From: Actinoplanes philippinensis
Lineage (GTDB): Bacteria > Actinomycetota > Actinomycetes > Mycobacteriales > Micromonosporaceae
Length of the DNA stretch: 64,000 bases
Direction: 5' to 3'
Assembly (NCBI RefSeq): GCF_900113015.1
Contig: NZ_FONV01000028.1
Coordinates: forward strand, 1-64,000
Of the stretch, positions 17,154 to 26,148 are shown piece by piece. Every line of letters begins with the position of its first letter. Positions within the stretch are counted from its first letter, which is position 1. Below the pieces are notes generated by a model. It saw only the letters and a program-made list of their open reading frames with translations, did not search any database and was not told the origin of the DNA. The translations under genes and the position numbers were made by a program.

Positions 17154-18485
17154 TCACGGTGACGTCGCGTCGAGCAGCCAGGCCGCGGCGGCCCGGCGCA
17201 CCGTGGGGTCGGGGTCCCGGGCGGCCGCACGGGCGACGTCGAGGTGGGGTGTCGCGAGTTCGCCCCAGAACGACAGGCCGACCACTGCCAGGCGTCGCAC
17301 CACGGCGTCCGGGTCGTCGAGGGCGAGCCGGGCGAGAAGGGGCAGCACGCGCCGGCCGACGGCGCGGCCCAGGCGCGGTTCGCCGAGGGCGTTGACGGCA
17401 TGGCGGCGTACGACCGGATGCGCCGACCCGGTGCCGCGGACGGCTTCGTCGACCTCGCCGGCACGGATCTCGCACGTGCCGGTCAGCTCGGCGGCCAGGC
17501 CGTCGGTGAGATGCGGGTGCTCCCGCAGCACCCGGGTCAGCGATGTGTAGTCCAGTGGTGGTGGCGTCGCCGTCTCGTCCCGGAAGCTGCCGTACGGTGC
17601 GGCCGTCGCGGTCACGACGACATCGGTGGGCAGCGTGGCGGCGAGCACCGTGTCGAGCCGGCCCAGCCGGGACAGGGCCGCGGCCACCCACGACCGGTCC
17701 GGGCCGGAGGTACGGGCGAGCGCGGCGGTGAGTGCCGTGATCACGTCGTCGTCGGAGCGCCCGATGCCGGCGAGGATCTTCGCGGCCCGCCACGCCGTGC
17801 CGGGCACCTCCAGCAGCGGTATCAGGGCCGGGATCGCCGCCGGGCCGAGATCGCGTAGTGCTCGGTCGGCTGCCTCGCCGGTGATCGGGCCGTCAACGGT
17901 GTTCAGCAGCCCGGCGAGGTGGGCGGCCCGGCCGGCCGGGGACAGGGCGGCGAGGGCGCCCCAGGCCGCGGCCTGTTCATCGAGCTCGGGGAAGTGTTGC
18001 CGGACCTCCGGCGCGGCGAGAAGGCGGGGGATCACCGTCTCGTGGAGCTCGGGGTCGATGATCACCACGAGCAGGTCGCGGCCCAGTTCGCGTCGTGCCC
18101 GCCGGCACACCGTGACCAGCGCGGTGACGTACCGCCGGAACGCCGCCTCCCATTGCGCGGGTGTGCCCCGGCAGGCGTGGGCGGTCAGATCGTGCTCCCA
18201 CCGCCGCCAGTCGTCGCCGGGCAGCCAGTCGATGATGTCGTGCTCCCAGTCGGCTGGGCTCCACCGCAGGTCGTCACGGTCGTCGGCCGGGGTGCGTTCG
18301 ATCGCCGCGACGGTGTTGGCGGCCAGCAGCGGGAGCCGGATCGGGCCGTCCGACTCCCGATACAGCAGCCACAGCGCGGCGGCGTAGAACCGCTCGCCGG
18401 GGTGCTCGGCGAGCACCGACGTGACCGCCCGGACCAGCGCCGTGGTCAGGTCACGCTCCAGCGTCGCCCAGTCGAATCCCGCCAC
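17154..18485 (-). CDS. DUF4303-like protein with C-terminal HEAT repeats
   Basis: A 443-aa cytoplasmic protein. GTG at 18485 is chosen over a TTG 30 bp upstream. The N-terminal ~200 residues (FDWATLERDLTTALVRAVTSV, ERFYAAALWLLYRESDG, SPADWEHDI) resemble DUF4303. From ~205, helical repeats of the HEAT type appear (ALRDLGPAAIPALIPLLE; VVRRHAVNALGEP; VVRRLAVVGLSFWGE; TVRRAAAAWLLDA). Such repeats bind proteins or nucleic acids. No enzyme motif is seen. The gene stands alone at the convergent end of the SDR. Confidence 0.75.
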   Translation of the reverse strand: MAGFDWATLERDLTTALVRAVTSVLAEHPGERFYAAALWLLYRESDGPIRLPLLAANTVAAIERTPADDRDDLRWSPADWEHDIIDWLPGDDWRRWEHDLTAHACRGTPAQWEAAFRRYVTALVTVCRRARRELGRDLLVVIIDPELHETVIPRLLAAPEVRQHFPELDEQAAAWGALAALSPAGRAAHLAGLLNTVDGPITGEAADRALRDLGPAAIPALIPLLEVPGTAWRAAKILAGIGRSDDDVITALTAALARTSGPDRSWVAAALSRLGRLDTVLAATLPTDVVVTATAAPYGSFRDETATPPPLDYTSLTRVLREHPHLTDGLAAELTGTCEIRAGEVDEAVRGTGSAHPVVRRHAVNALGEPRLGRAVGRRVLPLLARLALDDPDAVVRRLAVVGLSFWGELATPHLDVARAAARDPDPTVRRAAAAWLLDATSP

Positions 18486-18532
18486 CGGGCCACAGTAGCG
18501 GGCCGGGGTGAGCAAGAACCGAAACCGGACGG

Positions 18533-19378
18533 TCAGGCGAAGTTCTGAGCGCCGAGCACGTCGAGGAACGCGATCTGCTCATGCGCGTCCGACCCGGGCC
18601 GGGGCCGGAACAGGATGAGGCGATGGCCGGTGGCCGGGCTCAACACGACGTCGCACTGCAGGTCGAGTTCGCCGACGTGCGGGTGCCGGATCAGTTTCGG
18701 CGCCGACGTGAGCGCGGCGACATGCTGCTCGGACCACAGCCGCGCGAACTCGGTGCTGCGCTGCAGCAGGTCCGCCACCAGACCGTGCGCGAACCGGTCG
18801 CCGGCCGGGCGCTGGGCGACACCGGCCCGCAGATCCGCCGCATAGGCCTGGCCGATGCGCTCGTGCTCGGCCGGATCGTTGCTGTCCCGCGACGCCGGAT
18901 CGGCGAACCACCGCCACGTCACGTTGGACTCGTAGCCGGGCAGGCCGGTCCAGACACCCAGCAGGTTCTGTGCCGCCCGGTTCTGCGCCACCACCGTGAG
19001 CAGGTCGTCGGCCACCTGCGCCGGGGTCGGCCCGAGCGCGTCCAGCAGGTAGATCATCGCCGGATCGACAAGGGCCAGCGGTGAACGCGGCTCGGGCGGC
19101 TGCTGCCCGGCGAGCCGGAACAGGTAGTCCTGTTCGTCGCGGGTCAGCCGGATGGCACGGGCGAGACTGGCCAGCGCCGCCGCCGACGGGGTGCGCACCC
19201 GCCCCTGTTCGAGCCGGGAATAGTAGTCCGGTGACAACGCGGCCAACCCGGCCACCTCCTCCCGGCGCAACCCGGGAGTACGACGACGCCCACCGCCGGG
19301 CATGCCCACCTCCTCGGGCCGTAACCGTTCCCGCCGATGGCGCAGGAACTCGCCGAGCGCGTTGTCGTCCACGTCCAC
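18533..19378 (-). CDS. XRE-family regulator with MmyB-like ligand domain
   Basis: A 281-aa regulator. An HTH (GLRREEVAGLAALSPDYYSRLEQGR, ~residues 36-60) is followed by the MmyB-type PAS-like domain (~105-270; DALGPTPAQVADDLLTVVAQNRAAQNLLG and WRWFADP). Proteins of this type are common in actinomycetes and often regulate an adjacent oxidoreductase. Here no partner oxidoreductase is next to it. The GTG start has GAGGTGG just upstream. Confidence 0.9.
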   Translation of the reverse strand: MDVDDNALGEFLRHRRERLRPEEVGMPGGGRRRTPGLRREEVAGLAALSPDYYSRLEQGRVRTPSAAALASLARAIRLTRDEQDYLFRLAGQQPPEPRSPLALVDPAMIYLLDALGPTPAQVADDLLTVVAQNRAAQNLLGVWTGLPGYESNVTWRWFADPASRDSNDPAEHERIGQAYAADLRAGVAQRPAGDRFAHGLVADLLQRSTEFARLWSEQHVAALTSAPKLIRHPHVGELDLQCDVVLSPATGHRLILFRPRPGSDAHEQIAFLDVLGAQNFA

Positions 19379-19532
19379 CTCCTCTCCGTCCGGCGTGATC
19401 CAGCTTCGCCGCGGGGCACCGGGATATGAAGGCCACGTCTAGCCTAGGTGTCCGATGCCCCGGCTACCGCCGCGATGGCGTGGCCGGGTGAGAGGCGGGT
19501 CGGCGGCGCGTTGCCGGACGGGCACCTGACGG

Positions 19533-20114
19533 TCATCCGGCTGTCGCGCGGCCCGGTCTGCCGTCGTTCATCGCGGTGATCAGGTCGTCGCGGGCGCGGG
19601 CCACCCGGGAGCGGACGGTGCCGATGGGGCAGCCGAGGATCTCCGCGACCTCGGCGTAGGACAGGCCGGCGATCTGGGTGAGCACGAAAGCGTCCCGGCG
19701 TTCCGGGGACAGGCCGTGGACCAGGTCGGTGAGGGCCTGCTGCTCCTCGAAGCGGGGGCCGTGCGGGCCGGCCGCGGCGTCCGCGGTGGTCTGCCAGTCC
19801 GGCAGGGCCGCCGGCAGCGGGCGCCGGGAGGTGTAGCGGGCGTGGTCGGCCGCGACCCGGCGGGCGATCGCGAACAGCCAGGTGCGCACCGTGGACCGGC
19901 CGGCGAAACCGGGGAGGGCGCCGACCATCCGGATGTACGTCTCCTGGGCGAGGTCCTCCACCTCCGCGGCCGGGGCCAGGGATCCCAGGAAGCGCATCAG
20001 GTCACGCTGGGTGGCCCGGACGATGGCGGTGATCGCCTGGCTGCTGCCGCGTACGGCTTCGTCGACCAGCGGAGCGAGGACGTCGGTGGACGGCGACGGG
20101 AGCGGGTCGGTCAC
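19533..20114 (-). CDS. ECF RNA polymerase sigma factor next to copper genes
   Basis: A 193-aa sigma-70 family factor with only regions 2 and 4. Region 2 includes DLMRFLGSLAPAAEVEDLAQETYIRMVGALPGF and VRTWLFAIARRVAADHAR; region 4 has SPERRDAFVLTQIAGLSYAEVAEILGCPIGTVRSRVARARD. No anti-sigma gene is adjacent. It is divergent from a copper gene block, and both promoters in the spacer carry the same bipartite motif, so it very likely drives itself and the block. Mycobacterial SigC, also linked to copper supply, is a possible relative; this is an inference. GTG at 20114 is the chosen start. Confidence 0.88.
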   Translation of the reverse strand: MTDPLPSPSTDVLAPLVDEAVRGSSQAITAIVRATQRDLMRFLGSLAPAAEVEDLAQETYIRMVGALPGFAGRSTVRTWLFAIARRVAADHARYTSRRPLPAALPDWQTTADAAAGPHGPRFEEQQALTDLVHGLSPERRDAFVLTQIAGLSYAEVAEILGCPIGTVRSRVARARDDLITAMNDGRPGRATAG

Positions 20115-20165
20115 GCCGCGACTTCGATCTGCCGTGCCGCCTCGATGGTGAGATCCACATCGGGT

Positions 20166-20194
20166 CAGTCGCCGCAGGGGCCCTCGGGGTTCCC
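20166..20194 (-). promoter_or_regulatory. ECF-type promoter for the sigma factor gene
   Basis: On the minus strand, GGGAAC (20194-20189), 17 bp, then CGACTG (20171-20166). The element matches exactly the one on the other strand at 20225-20253. The start codon is about 52 bp downstream. Confidence 0.75.
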
Positions 20195-20224
20195 GGGGCG
20201 TCCGGGGGAGGCACGGGTCACGCC

Positions 20225-20253
20225 GGGAACCGGGACGGGTCGCCCGACGACTG
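20225..20253 (+). promoter_or_regulatory. ECF-type promoter for the copper block
   Basis: GGGAAC (20225-20230), 17 bp, CGACTG (20248-20253). It has the same -35, spacing and -10 as the promoter of the sigma gene. Predicted transcription starts at about 20259-20262, so the CopD-CtaG message starting at GTG 20262 may be leaderless. Confidence 0.75.
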
Positions 20254-20261
20254 ATGATCAT

Positions 20262-22208
20262 GTGCGAGGTGCGCTGAGAGTCCCGGCCGTGGCGGCGGCC
20301 GCCACGGCGACGGCCGTGCTGGTCCTGGTCGTGTCGTTGCGGTTCGGTGGTGCGGTCGACGGCGCCGTGCTGCCGGGGATCCCCACTCCGGGCATGTTCA
20401 CCGTGTGGGCGCTACCGGTCGTCCGGATGCTGGCGGACGTCCTCGGTGTGCTGACCGCCGGCCTGACCGTGACCGCGGCGTTCCTGCTGCCCGGCGACGG
20501 GCGCAGTGTGGCCGCGCACGGCTGGCTGCTGCTGCGCCGGGCCACCCGTCTCGCCGTCGCCTGGGCGGCCGCCTCCACCGCGCTGATCGTGCTGACCGTG
20601 TCGGATGTGCTGGGCCTGCCGGTGACCGGGCTCAGCCGGCAGGCGATCCTGGGTTTCGCGGTGTCGATCAACCAGGGGCAGGCGCTGCTGCTGCAGGCCG
20701 GGCTGGCGGCCGTGGTCGCGGTGCTGAGCCGGGGCGGCGTATCGCGTGGCCTGGCGGCGGTCACCGCGGTCCTGGCCACGGTGGCTCTGCTGCCGCCCGC
20801 GTTCACCGGTCACGCGGCCGGTGCGGGCAACCATCAGGTCGCGGTGACCGGGCTGGCGCTGCACATCCTGGCGGCGTCGCTGTGGACGGGCGGCCTGGCC
20901 GGGCTGCTGCTGGTGCGCCGGCACCGGCGGTTCGCCGACACCGCCGCCCGCTACAGCCGGCTGGCGCTGGCCTGTTTCGCGGCGACGGCGATCAGCGGCG
21001 CGGTCAGCGCGGCCGTACGGCTGGGCGGCCCGGCGGCCATCGCCGAGTCACGGTACGGGTCACTCGTACAACTGAAGATCCTCGCGTTGTTGATCGTCGG
21101 GGTTGCCGGTGCGGTGCATCGTCGCCGCAGCCTGCCCGCGTTGCGTGCCGGATCACCGCGGGGGTTTCTGCGGCTGGCCGCCGGTGAGCTGGTGGTTCTG
21201 GGTGCGGCGCTCGGGCTGGCGGTGGCGTTGTCGCGCAGCCCGGCGCCGGTGCCGCAGGAGCCGGACGGCCCGGATCCGCTGGTGGAGCTGCTCGGCTTCG
21301 ACATGCCCGCGCCGATGACCGCCGCCCGGCTGCTGGGCGGGCCGTTGCCGGACATGTTCTTCCTGACCGTCGTGGCCGTGGGGCTGCTGGCCTATCTGGC
21401 GGGGGTGCGCCGGTTGCGCCGGGCCGGGCACGGGTGGCCGGTCGGGCGCACGATCTGCTGGGTCGCCGGGATGCTGCTGCTGGCCGCGATCACCGGCCTG
21501 GGCGTGGCGCGGTACGCGTATGTGCTGTTCAGCGTCCATATGGTGCAGCACATGGTGCTGTCGATGGCGGTGCCGATCCTGCTCGTCGGCGGCGCGCCGG
21601 TCACCCTCGCGCTGTGGGCGCTGCGTCGTCCGGCCGATCCGCAGGTCCGTGGCGCCCGCGAGTGGCTGCTGCTGATCCTGCACAGCCGTGCCGTACGCGT
21701 CCTGAGCCATCCGCTGGTGGCGCTCGGGATCTACGTGGTCAGCCTGTACGGCCTCTACATGGGTGACCTGCTAGGCACGCTGATGCGCTACCACCTGGGC
21801 CACCTGGCGATGCTGGTGCACTTCGTGGGCGCCGGCTATCTGCTGTTCTGGGTGCTGATCGGTGTCGACCCCGGCCGTCGGCGCGTGCACCCGGCGATGC
21901 TGACGGCCGTGCACTTCCTGGCGATGGTGGCGCACGCGTTCTTCGGGTTCGTGCTGCTGCAGTCCGCCACCGTGATCGCCGACGGGTGGTACACCGCCGT
22001 GCATCCGCCGTGGGCCGGCTCGCTGCTGGACGATCAGCGGCTGGGCGCGAGCCTCGCCTGGTCGTTCGGGGAGATCCCCGCCGTGATCGTGATGCTGGTG
22101 ATGGTCCGCCAATGGATCCGTGCCGACGAGCGGGAGCAGGCCCGCCTGGACCGTGCCGCGGACCGCGCCGAACGGGCCGGCTTGCTCAGCGCCGCATCGC
22201 GCGACTGA
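20262..22208 (+). CDS. CopD-CtaG fusion: copper resistance D domain plus cytochrome oxidase assembly domain
   Basis: A 648-aa polytopic membrane protein. Residues ~1-330 hold the CopD-type copper-import region (about eight TMs; AFTGHAAGAGNHQVAVTGLALHILAASLW with His residues, then SRLALACFAATAISGAVSA). Residues ~345-620 are the caa3_CtaG region with conserved His motifs (FSVHMVQHMVLSM, MRYHLGHLAMLVHF, TAVHFLAMVAHAFFGF). The fusion is known in actinobacteria and is thought to deliver copper to cytochrome c oxidase. GTG 20262 is inferred from the promoter; GTG 20289 is an alternative. It leads the copper block. Confidence 0.88.
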   Translation: MRGALRVPAVAAAATATAVLVLVVSLRFGGAVDGAVLPGIPTPGMFTVWALPVVRMLADVLGVLTAGLTVTAAFLLPGDGRSVAAHGWLLLRRATRLAVAWAAASTALIVLTVSDVLGLPVTGLSRQAILGFAVSINQGQALLLQAGLAAVVAVLSRGGVSRGLAAVTAVLATVALLPPAFTGHAAGAGNHQVAVTGLALHILAASLWTGGLAGLLLVRRHRRFADTAARYSRLALACFAATAISGAVSAAVRLGGPAAIAESRYGSLVQLKILALLIVGVAGAVHRRRSLPALRAGSPRGFLRLAAGELVVLGAALGLAVALSRSPAPVPQEPDGPDPLVELLGFDMPAPMTAARLLGGPLPDMFFLTVVAVGLLAYLAGVRRLRRAGHGWPVGRTICWVAGMLLLAAITGLGVARYAYVLFSVHMVQHMVLSMAVPILLVGGAPVTLALWALRRPADPQVRGAREWLLLILHSRAVRVLSHPLVALGIYVVSLYGLYMGDLLGTLMRYHLGHLAMLVHFVGAGYLLFWVLIGVDPGRRRVHPAMLTAVHFLAMVAHAFFGFVLLQSATVIADGWYTAVHPPWAGSLLDDQRLGASLAWSFGEIPAVIVMLVMVRQWIRADEREQARLDRAADRAERAGLLSAASRD

Positions 22209-22225
22209 AGTTTTCCGGCGCCGCC

Positions 22226-22254
22226 GGGAACTGACCGGCTCCGGAAAGCGAACC
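22226..22254 (+). promoter_or_regulatory. Third ECF-type promoter, before the PCu(A)C gene
   Basis: GGGAAC (22226-22231), 17 bp, CGAACC (22249-22254). The -35 and spacing are identical to the two sites near 20.2 kb; the -10 keeps CGA. It lies 35 bp before the ATG at 22289. Confidence 0.55.
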
Positions 22255-22288
22255 AATCAACACAACACCCCTCAAGGAAACGGGCATC

Positions 22289-22882
22289 ATGCGACTCACT
22301 CTCCTCTCCGGTTCCCGGCGGCGCACCGTCGCGTCGATCGTGCTGGCCGGCGTCCTGACCGCCGGCTCGCTGGCCGGATGCGGCGGCGCCGACGAGACCA
22401 CCCCCGGCGGGGGCACGACGCCGGGCCCGGCCGCGTCGGCGACCGCGGCGGCCACGTTGACGATCAGGGACCCGTGGGTCAAGGCCGGCCCGGCCGGCGA
22501 GATGACGGCCGCTTTCGGGACGCTGGTCAACGGCACCGGCGCCGACATCACGGTGACCGCTGTCGAGTCCCCGGCGTCGCCGATGGAGCTGCACGAGATG
22601 GCCATGAAGGACGGCAAGATGGTGATGCAGCCCAAGGAGGGCGGCTTCGTGATCAAGGCGGGCGGCTCCCACGAGCTGTCGCCCGGCGGCGACCACCTGA
22701 TGCTGATGAAACCGGCCGCCGAGATCAAGGCCGGTGACGAGGTGACCTTCACCCTCGAACTCAGCGACGGTACGAGTGTGCCGTTCACCGCGATCGCCAA
22801 GCCGTTCGCCGGCGCCGAGGAGAGCTACGCCCCCGGCCACGGCTCGCCGTCCGGCATGCCGATGGGCAGCACCGCGCCGTGA
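22289..22882 (+). CDS. PCu(A)C-type copper chaperone lipoprotein
   Basis: A 197-aa exported lipoprotein with lipobox LAGC (Cys at ~30). The mature domain carries the copper site: MELHEM, two later Met in KMVMQP, and HLMLMKP, that is the H(M)x10Mx21HxM pattern of PCu(A)C proteins. A His/Met-rich tail (APGHGSPSGMPMG) may add a second site. It passes Cu(I) to respiratory oxidase or to CopC outside the membrane. Its stop overlaps the Dyp start by 4 nt. Confidence 0.92.
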   Translation: MRLTLLSGSRRRTVASIVLAGVLTAGSLAGCGGADETTPGGGTTPGPAASATAAATLTIRDPWVKAGPAGEMTAAFGTLVNGTGADITVTAVESPASPMELHEMAMKDGKMVMQPKEGGFVIKAGGSHELSPGGDHLMLMKPAAEIKAGDEVTFTLELSDGTSVPFTAIAKPFAGAEESYAPGHGSPSGMPMGSTAP

Positions 22883-24027
22883 CCGCCAAACCACTTTCGG
22901 TGAGCAGGCGTGGCCTGCTCGCCGGCGGTGCGGCGGCCGGCGTCGGCATGGTCGCCGCCGCACCGGCCGCCGCGGCGGCGACCGACATCGGCGCCGCGAC
23001 CGTCGCGTTCCACGGCCCACGGCAGGCCGGGGTGGCCGAGGATCCGCCCGCGCACGCCTCGTTCGTCGCCCTCACCCTGGCGCGCGGCGTCGACCGGGCC
23101 GCGCTGGGCCGGATGATGCGGCTGCTCACCGACGACGCCGCCCGTCTGACCCGGGGCGCGCCGGCGCTGGGTGACACCGACGCGACCCTGGCCGTCCTGC
23201 CCGCGCGTCTGACGGTGACCTTCGGGTTCGGGCCGGGCCTGTACCGGGCGGCCGGGCTGACGCCGCCGGTCGCGGACCTGCCCCGGTTCACGATCGACCG
23301 GCTCCAGGACCGCTGGTCCGGCGGCGACCTGCTGCTGCAGATCTGCGCCGACGACCCGCTCACCGTCGCGCACACCCAGCGGATGATGATCAAGGACGCG
23401 CGGCCGTTCGCGGCGGTGCGGTGGGTGCAGCAGGGGTTCCGGCGCAGCCCGGGTGTGCAGGCGCCCGAGCACACCCAGCGCAACGTGATGGGTCAGCTCG
23501 ACGGCACCGCCAACCCGCGGGGCGCCGAGATCGATCCGGCGGTGTGGAACCCGGACGGTTCCAGCACGCTCGTGGTCCGCCGGGTCCGCGCCGAGATGGA
23601 GACCTGGGACAGGTTGTCGGTCACCGACAAGGAGAACGCGGTCGGCCGGCGCATGGAATCGGGGGCGCCGCTGAGCGGGACCGCCGAGCACGACAAGCCC
23701 GACTTCGCCGTGCTCGACGAGTTCGGGTTGCCGAAGATGCCGGACTTCTCGCACGTCACCCGCGCCCGCGTGGAGGACCCGCGGCTGAAGATCCTGCGCC
23801 GGCCGTACAACTACGACGGTGTGCCGGACGCCGCCGGTGTCCCGGACTGCGGGTTGATCTTCGCCGCCTACCAGCGGGACATCATCGAGCAGTTCGTGCC
23901 CATCCAGCGGCGGCTGGCCGAGAAGGACCTGCTCAACGAGTGGATCACGCCGATCGGGTCGGCTGTCTTCGCGATCCCGCCCGGCTGTGCCGAGGGCGGC
24001 TGGATCGGCCAGCAGGTGCTCGGGTGA
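22879..24027 (+). CDS. Tat-exported Dyp-type haem peroxidase
   Basis: A 382-aa Dyp peroxidase. The N-terminus has a Tat signal (SRRGLLAGGAAAG...AAPAAAAA). The GxxDG motif is present (NVMGQLDGTANPRG); the proximal His and distal Asp/Arg region follows (MESGAPLSGTAEHDKPDF, SHVTRARVED, RRPYNYDG). EfeB-type enzymes act outside the membrane on peroxide, dyes or haem. In actinomycetes a Dyp gene often sits in copper uptake loci. GTG 22879 overlaps the PCu(A)C stop and its own stop overlaps copC. Confidence 0.92.
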   Translation: MTAKPLSVSRRGLLAGGAAAGVGMVAAAPAAAAATDIGAATVAFHGPRQAGVAEDPPAHASFVALTLARGVDRAALGRMMRLLTDDAARLTRGAPALGDTDATLAVLPARLTVTFGFGPGLYRAAGLTPPVADLPRFTIDRLQDRWSGGDLLLQICADDPLTVAHTQRMMIKDARPFAAVRWVQQGFRRSPGVQAPEHTQRNVMGQLDGTANPRGAEIDPAVWNPDGSSTLVVRRVRAEMETWDRLSVTDKENAVGRRMESGAPLSGTAEHDKPDFAVLDEFGLPKMPDFSHVTRARVEDPRLKILRRPYNYDGVPDAAGVPDCGLIFAAYQRDIIEQFVPIQRRLAEKDLLNEWITPIGSAVFAIPPGCAEGGWIGQQVLG

Positions 24028-24617
24028 GACGCCTGCCGGCCGCGGTGGTGGCGGCGGTGCTGGCGGTCCTGGCACCGGGCACGCCGGCCTGGGCGCACGC
24101 CCAGCTCGTGTCCGCCGACCCGGCCAACGGCGCCACCGTGAGCAGCGCGCCGGCCGGCGTCACGCTGGAGTTCAGCGAACGGCTCAACCCGGACTTCACG
24201 ACCGTCGTCGTCAGTGACGCCGTACGGCAGCGCGTCGCGGCCGGGCCGGTCACGGTCGACGGCGCCCGGGGCGCCGTCGCCTTCAGCGCGGCGCTCGGCA
24301 ACGGCACGTACACGGTGGCGTACCGGGTGGTGTCGGTCGACGGGCACACCGTTCAGGGCTCGTATCCGTTCACGCTCGCCGACCCGGACCTGCCCGCGGC
24401 GTCCCCGGCGTCGGCGCCGGCCGCTGCCGCGCCCGCCGCCGGCCCCGGCGGTGCCGGCGGACTACTGATCGCGGCCGGCGGCGCTGTCGTCCTGCTGGCC
24501 GTGGCCGCCGTCGCGACGGCGCTCAGAAGCGGTAGGTGGAAACGGCCTGCTGCAGCTCCGCCGCGGTACGGGCGAGGCCGGCCGCGGTCTGCCGGGTCTC
24601 CGCGGCGCCCTCGGTGA
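24024..24617 (+). CDS. CopC-domain copper-binding protein with an aberrant C-terminus
   Basis: A 197-aa protein. A signal peptide ends at AWAHAQ, which would leave the copper-ligand His at the mature N-terminus (HAQLVSADPANG). The CopC beta-barrel includes VTLEFSERLNP and VDGHTVQGSYPF, followed by an Ala/Pro linker and a C-terminal TM (GGLLIAAGGAVVLLAVAAV). After the TM the frame runs another ~30 residues (RPAAAPPRYGRGRPRSAG) entirely antisense to the 3' end of the convergent MCP gene, a 95-bp overlap. That tail looks accidental and suggests loss of the original stop. Confidence 0.88.
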   Translation: MRRLPAAVVAAVLAVLAPGTPAWAHAQLVSADPANGATVSSAPAGVTLEFSERLNPDFTTVVVSDAVRQRVAAGPVTVDGARGAVAFSAALGNGTYTVAYRVVSVDGHTVQGSYPFTLADPDLPAASPASAPAAAAPAAGPGGAGGLLIAAGGAVVLLAVAAVATALRSGRWKRPAAAPPRYGRGRPRSAGSPRRPR

Positions 24618-26148
24618 CCTGACGGGTCGCGGCGGCCACGACGGCGATCGTGTCGGCGATGCTGGTCGAGCCGTCGGCCGCCTCGCTGACGCTGCGGGAG
24701 ATCTCCGCGGTGGTCGCGGTCTGCTCCTCCACGGCGGCCGCGATCGTCGTGGTGTAGTCGTTGATCGTGGTGACGACCTCGCTGATCGCCTGGATCGCGG
24801 CGACCGCGGCGCCGCTCTCGGCCTGGATCGCATCCACCTGCGCGGTGATCTGCTGGGTGGCCCGTGCCGTCTCCTGCGCCAGGTCCTTGACCTCGGAGGC
24901 GACCACGGCGAACCCCTTGCCCTGCTCACCGGCGCGGGCCGCCTCGATCGTGGCGTTCAGGGCGAGCAGGTTGGTCTGCTCGGCGATCGCGGTGATCATC
25001 GCGACGACGGTGCCGATCTGGATGGAGGCCTCACCGAGCCGCTCCACGCTGGCATTGGTGGAGGTCGCGGCCTGCGCCGCCGCACCGGCCACGCCGGCCG
25101 CCTCGTTGGCGTTGGTGGCGATCTCCCGGATCGAGACGCCCATCTCGTCGGCGCCGGACGCCACGGTCCGCACGCTGGCCGACACCTGACCGGCGGAGTC
25201 CGACACGGTGCTCACCTGCGCCGCCGTCTGCTCGGCCGAGGCGGACAGCTGCGCGGCCACCGCTGTCATCTCCTCCGACGCGGAGGCGAGCACCGTCGAG
25301 CTGTCGGCGATCCGGCCGACCATGCCGGCCATCGACGCGGCGGTGGTGTTGAGCGCCTGGGACATGCGGCCCACCTCGTCGGCGCTGTCGACCGGGACGC
25401 GGGTGGTCAGGTCACCGCCGGCGATACGGGCCAACGCCTCGACGGTACGCGACAGCGGCTTGACGATCATCCGGGCGATGACGGTGGCCAGCAGCAGTCC
25501 GGCGACGGTGCAGACGGTCAGCAGCCCGATCACCCAGTTGCGGGTCGACTCGTACCGGCTCTGCGCGACCGCCTCCTCCTCGACGCCCGCCTCGACCGTC
25601 TCGTCCGCGAGGGTGGTCAGGTCGGTGCGGGCCTGCTTCAACGTGTCGGCGAGCTGACCCTGGCGCAGCGCGGCCAGCCGATCAGTCCTGCCCGCCTCGG
25701 CGAGCGGCAGCACCTCGTTCTTCAGGACCTCACTGAAGGTCACCCAGTCGGCGTGGAAGGATTCGACCGAGGCGCGGGCCACGGCGCTGATCGGAAACGC
25801 CTGGTACGCCTCGACGTACTCGGTGACCTGATTCTGTGCCGTGTCGATCGTCTTCGCCGCGGCGGTGCGCTGGTCCTCGGTGGTGGCCAGCTGGTAGTCG
25901 TCCATGCCGAGCCACACCCGGTTGACGGCGCCGCGCAGGTTGCCGACGGTGTTGAGCTCGTTGTTCATGACGAAGGCGGCTTTGACCTGGTCGTTGGTGG
26001 CGCCCAGGCTGTTGAGGGCGAGAAGCCCGTCGCCGACGCTGAACACCGCGATGACGCCCACCGCCGTCATGATCTTCGTGTTGACCCGCCGGTTCCCGAG
26101 CAGACGCTGCAGGGGATTGACTCCGCTGGTCCTCGCCGGCTCCGCCAT
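24523..26148 (-). CDS. Methyl-accepting chemotaxis protein
   Basis: A 541-aa membrane receptor. TM1 is ~27-46, an extracellular four-helix-bundle sensor spans ~47-205, TM2 is ~207-228, HAMP follows (ARMIVKPLSRTVEALARIAGGDLTTRVP), then a long coiled-coil signalling domain with the conserved hairpin tip TNLLALNATIEAARAGEQGK. No CheA/W-binding partners or other che genes are in the window. It implies a motile life stage such as zoospores. The gene is complete; its 3' end lies under the overrunning CopC frame. Confidence 0.93.
   Translation of the reverse strand: MAEPARTSGVNPLQRLLGNRRVNTKIMTAVGVIAVFSVGDGLLALNSLGATNDQVKAAFVMNNELNTVGNLRGAVNRVWLGMDDYQLATTEDQRTAAAKTIDTAQNQVTEYVEAYQAFPISAVARASVESFHADWVTFSEVLKNEVLPLAEAGRTDRLAALRQGQLADTLKQARTDLTTLADETVEAGVEEEAVAQSRYESTRNWVIGLLTVCTVAGLLLATVIARMIVKPLSRTVEALARIAGGDLTTRVPVDSADEVGRMSQALNTTAASMAGMVGRIADSSTVLASASEEMTAVAAQLSASAEQTAAQVSTVSDSAGQVSASVRTVASGADEMGVSIREIATNANEAAGVAGAAAQAATSTNASVERLGEASIQIGTVVAMITAIAEQTNLLALNATIEAARAGEQGKGFAVVASEVKDLAQETARATQQITAQVDAIQAESGAAVAAIQAISEVVTTINDYTTTIAAAVEEQTATTAEISRSVSEAADGSTSIADTIAVVAAATRQVTEGAAETRQTAAGLARTAAELQQAVSTYRF

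Noticed and set aside
20254..20277. Tiny upstream frame MIMCEVR with a Cys, overlapping the copD start
   Set aside because: The predicted ECF transcription start falls inside or after it, so it would probably not be translated. It is too short to judge.
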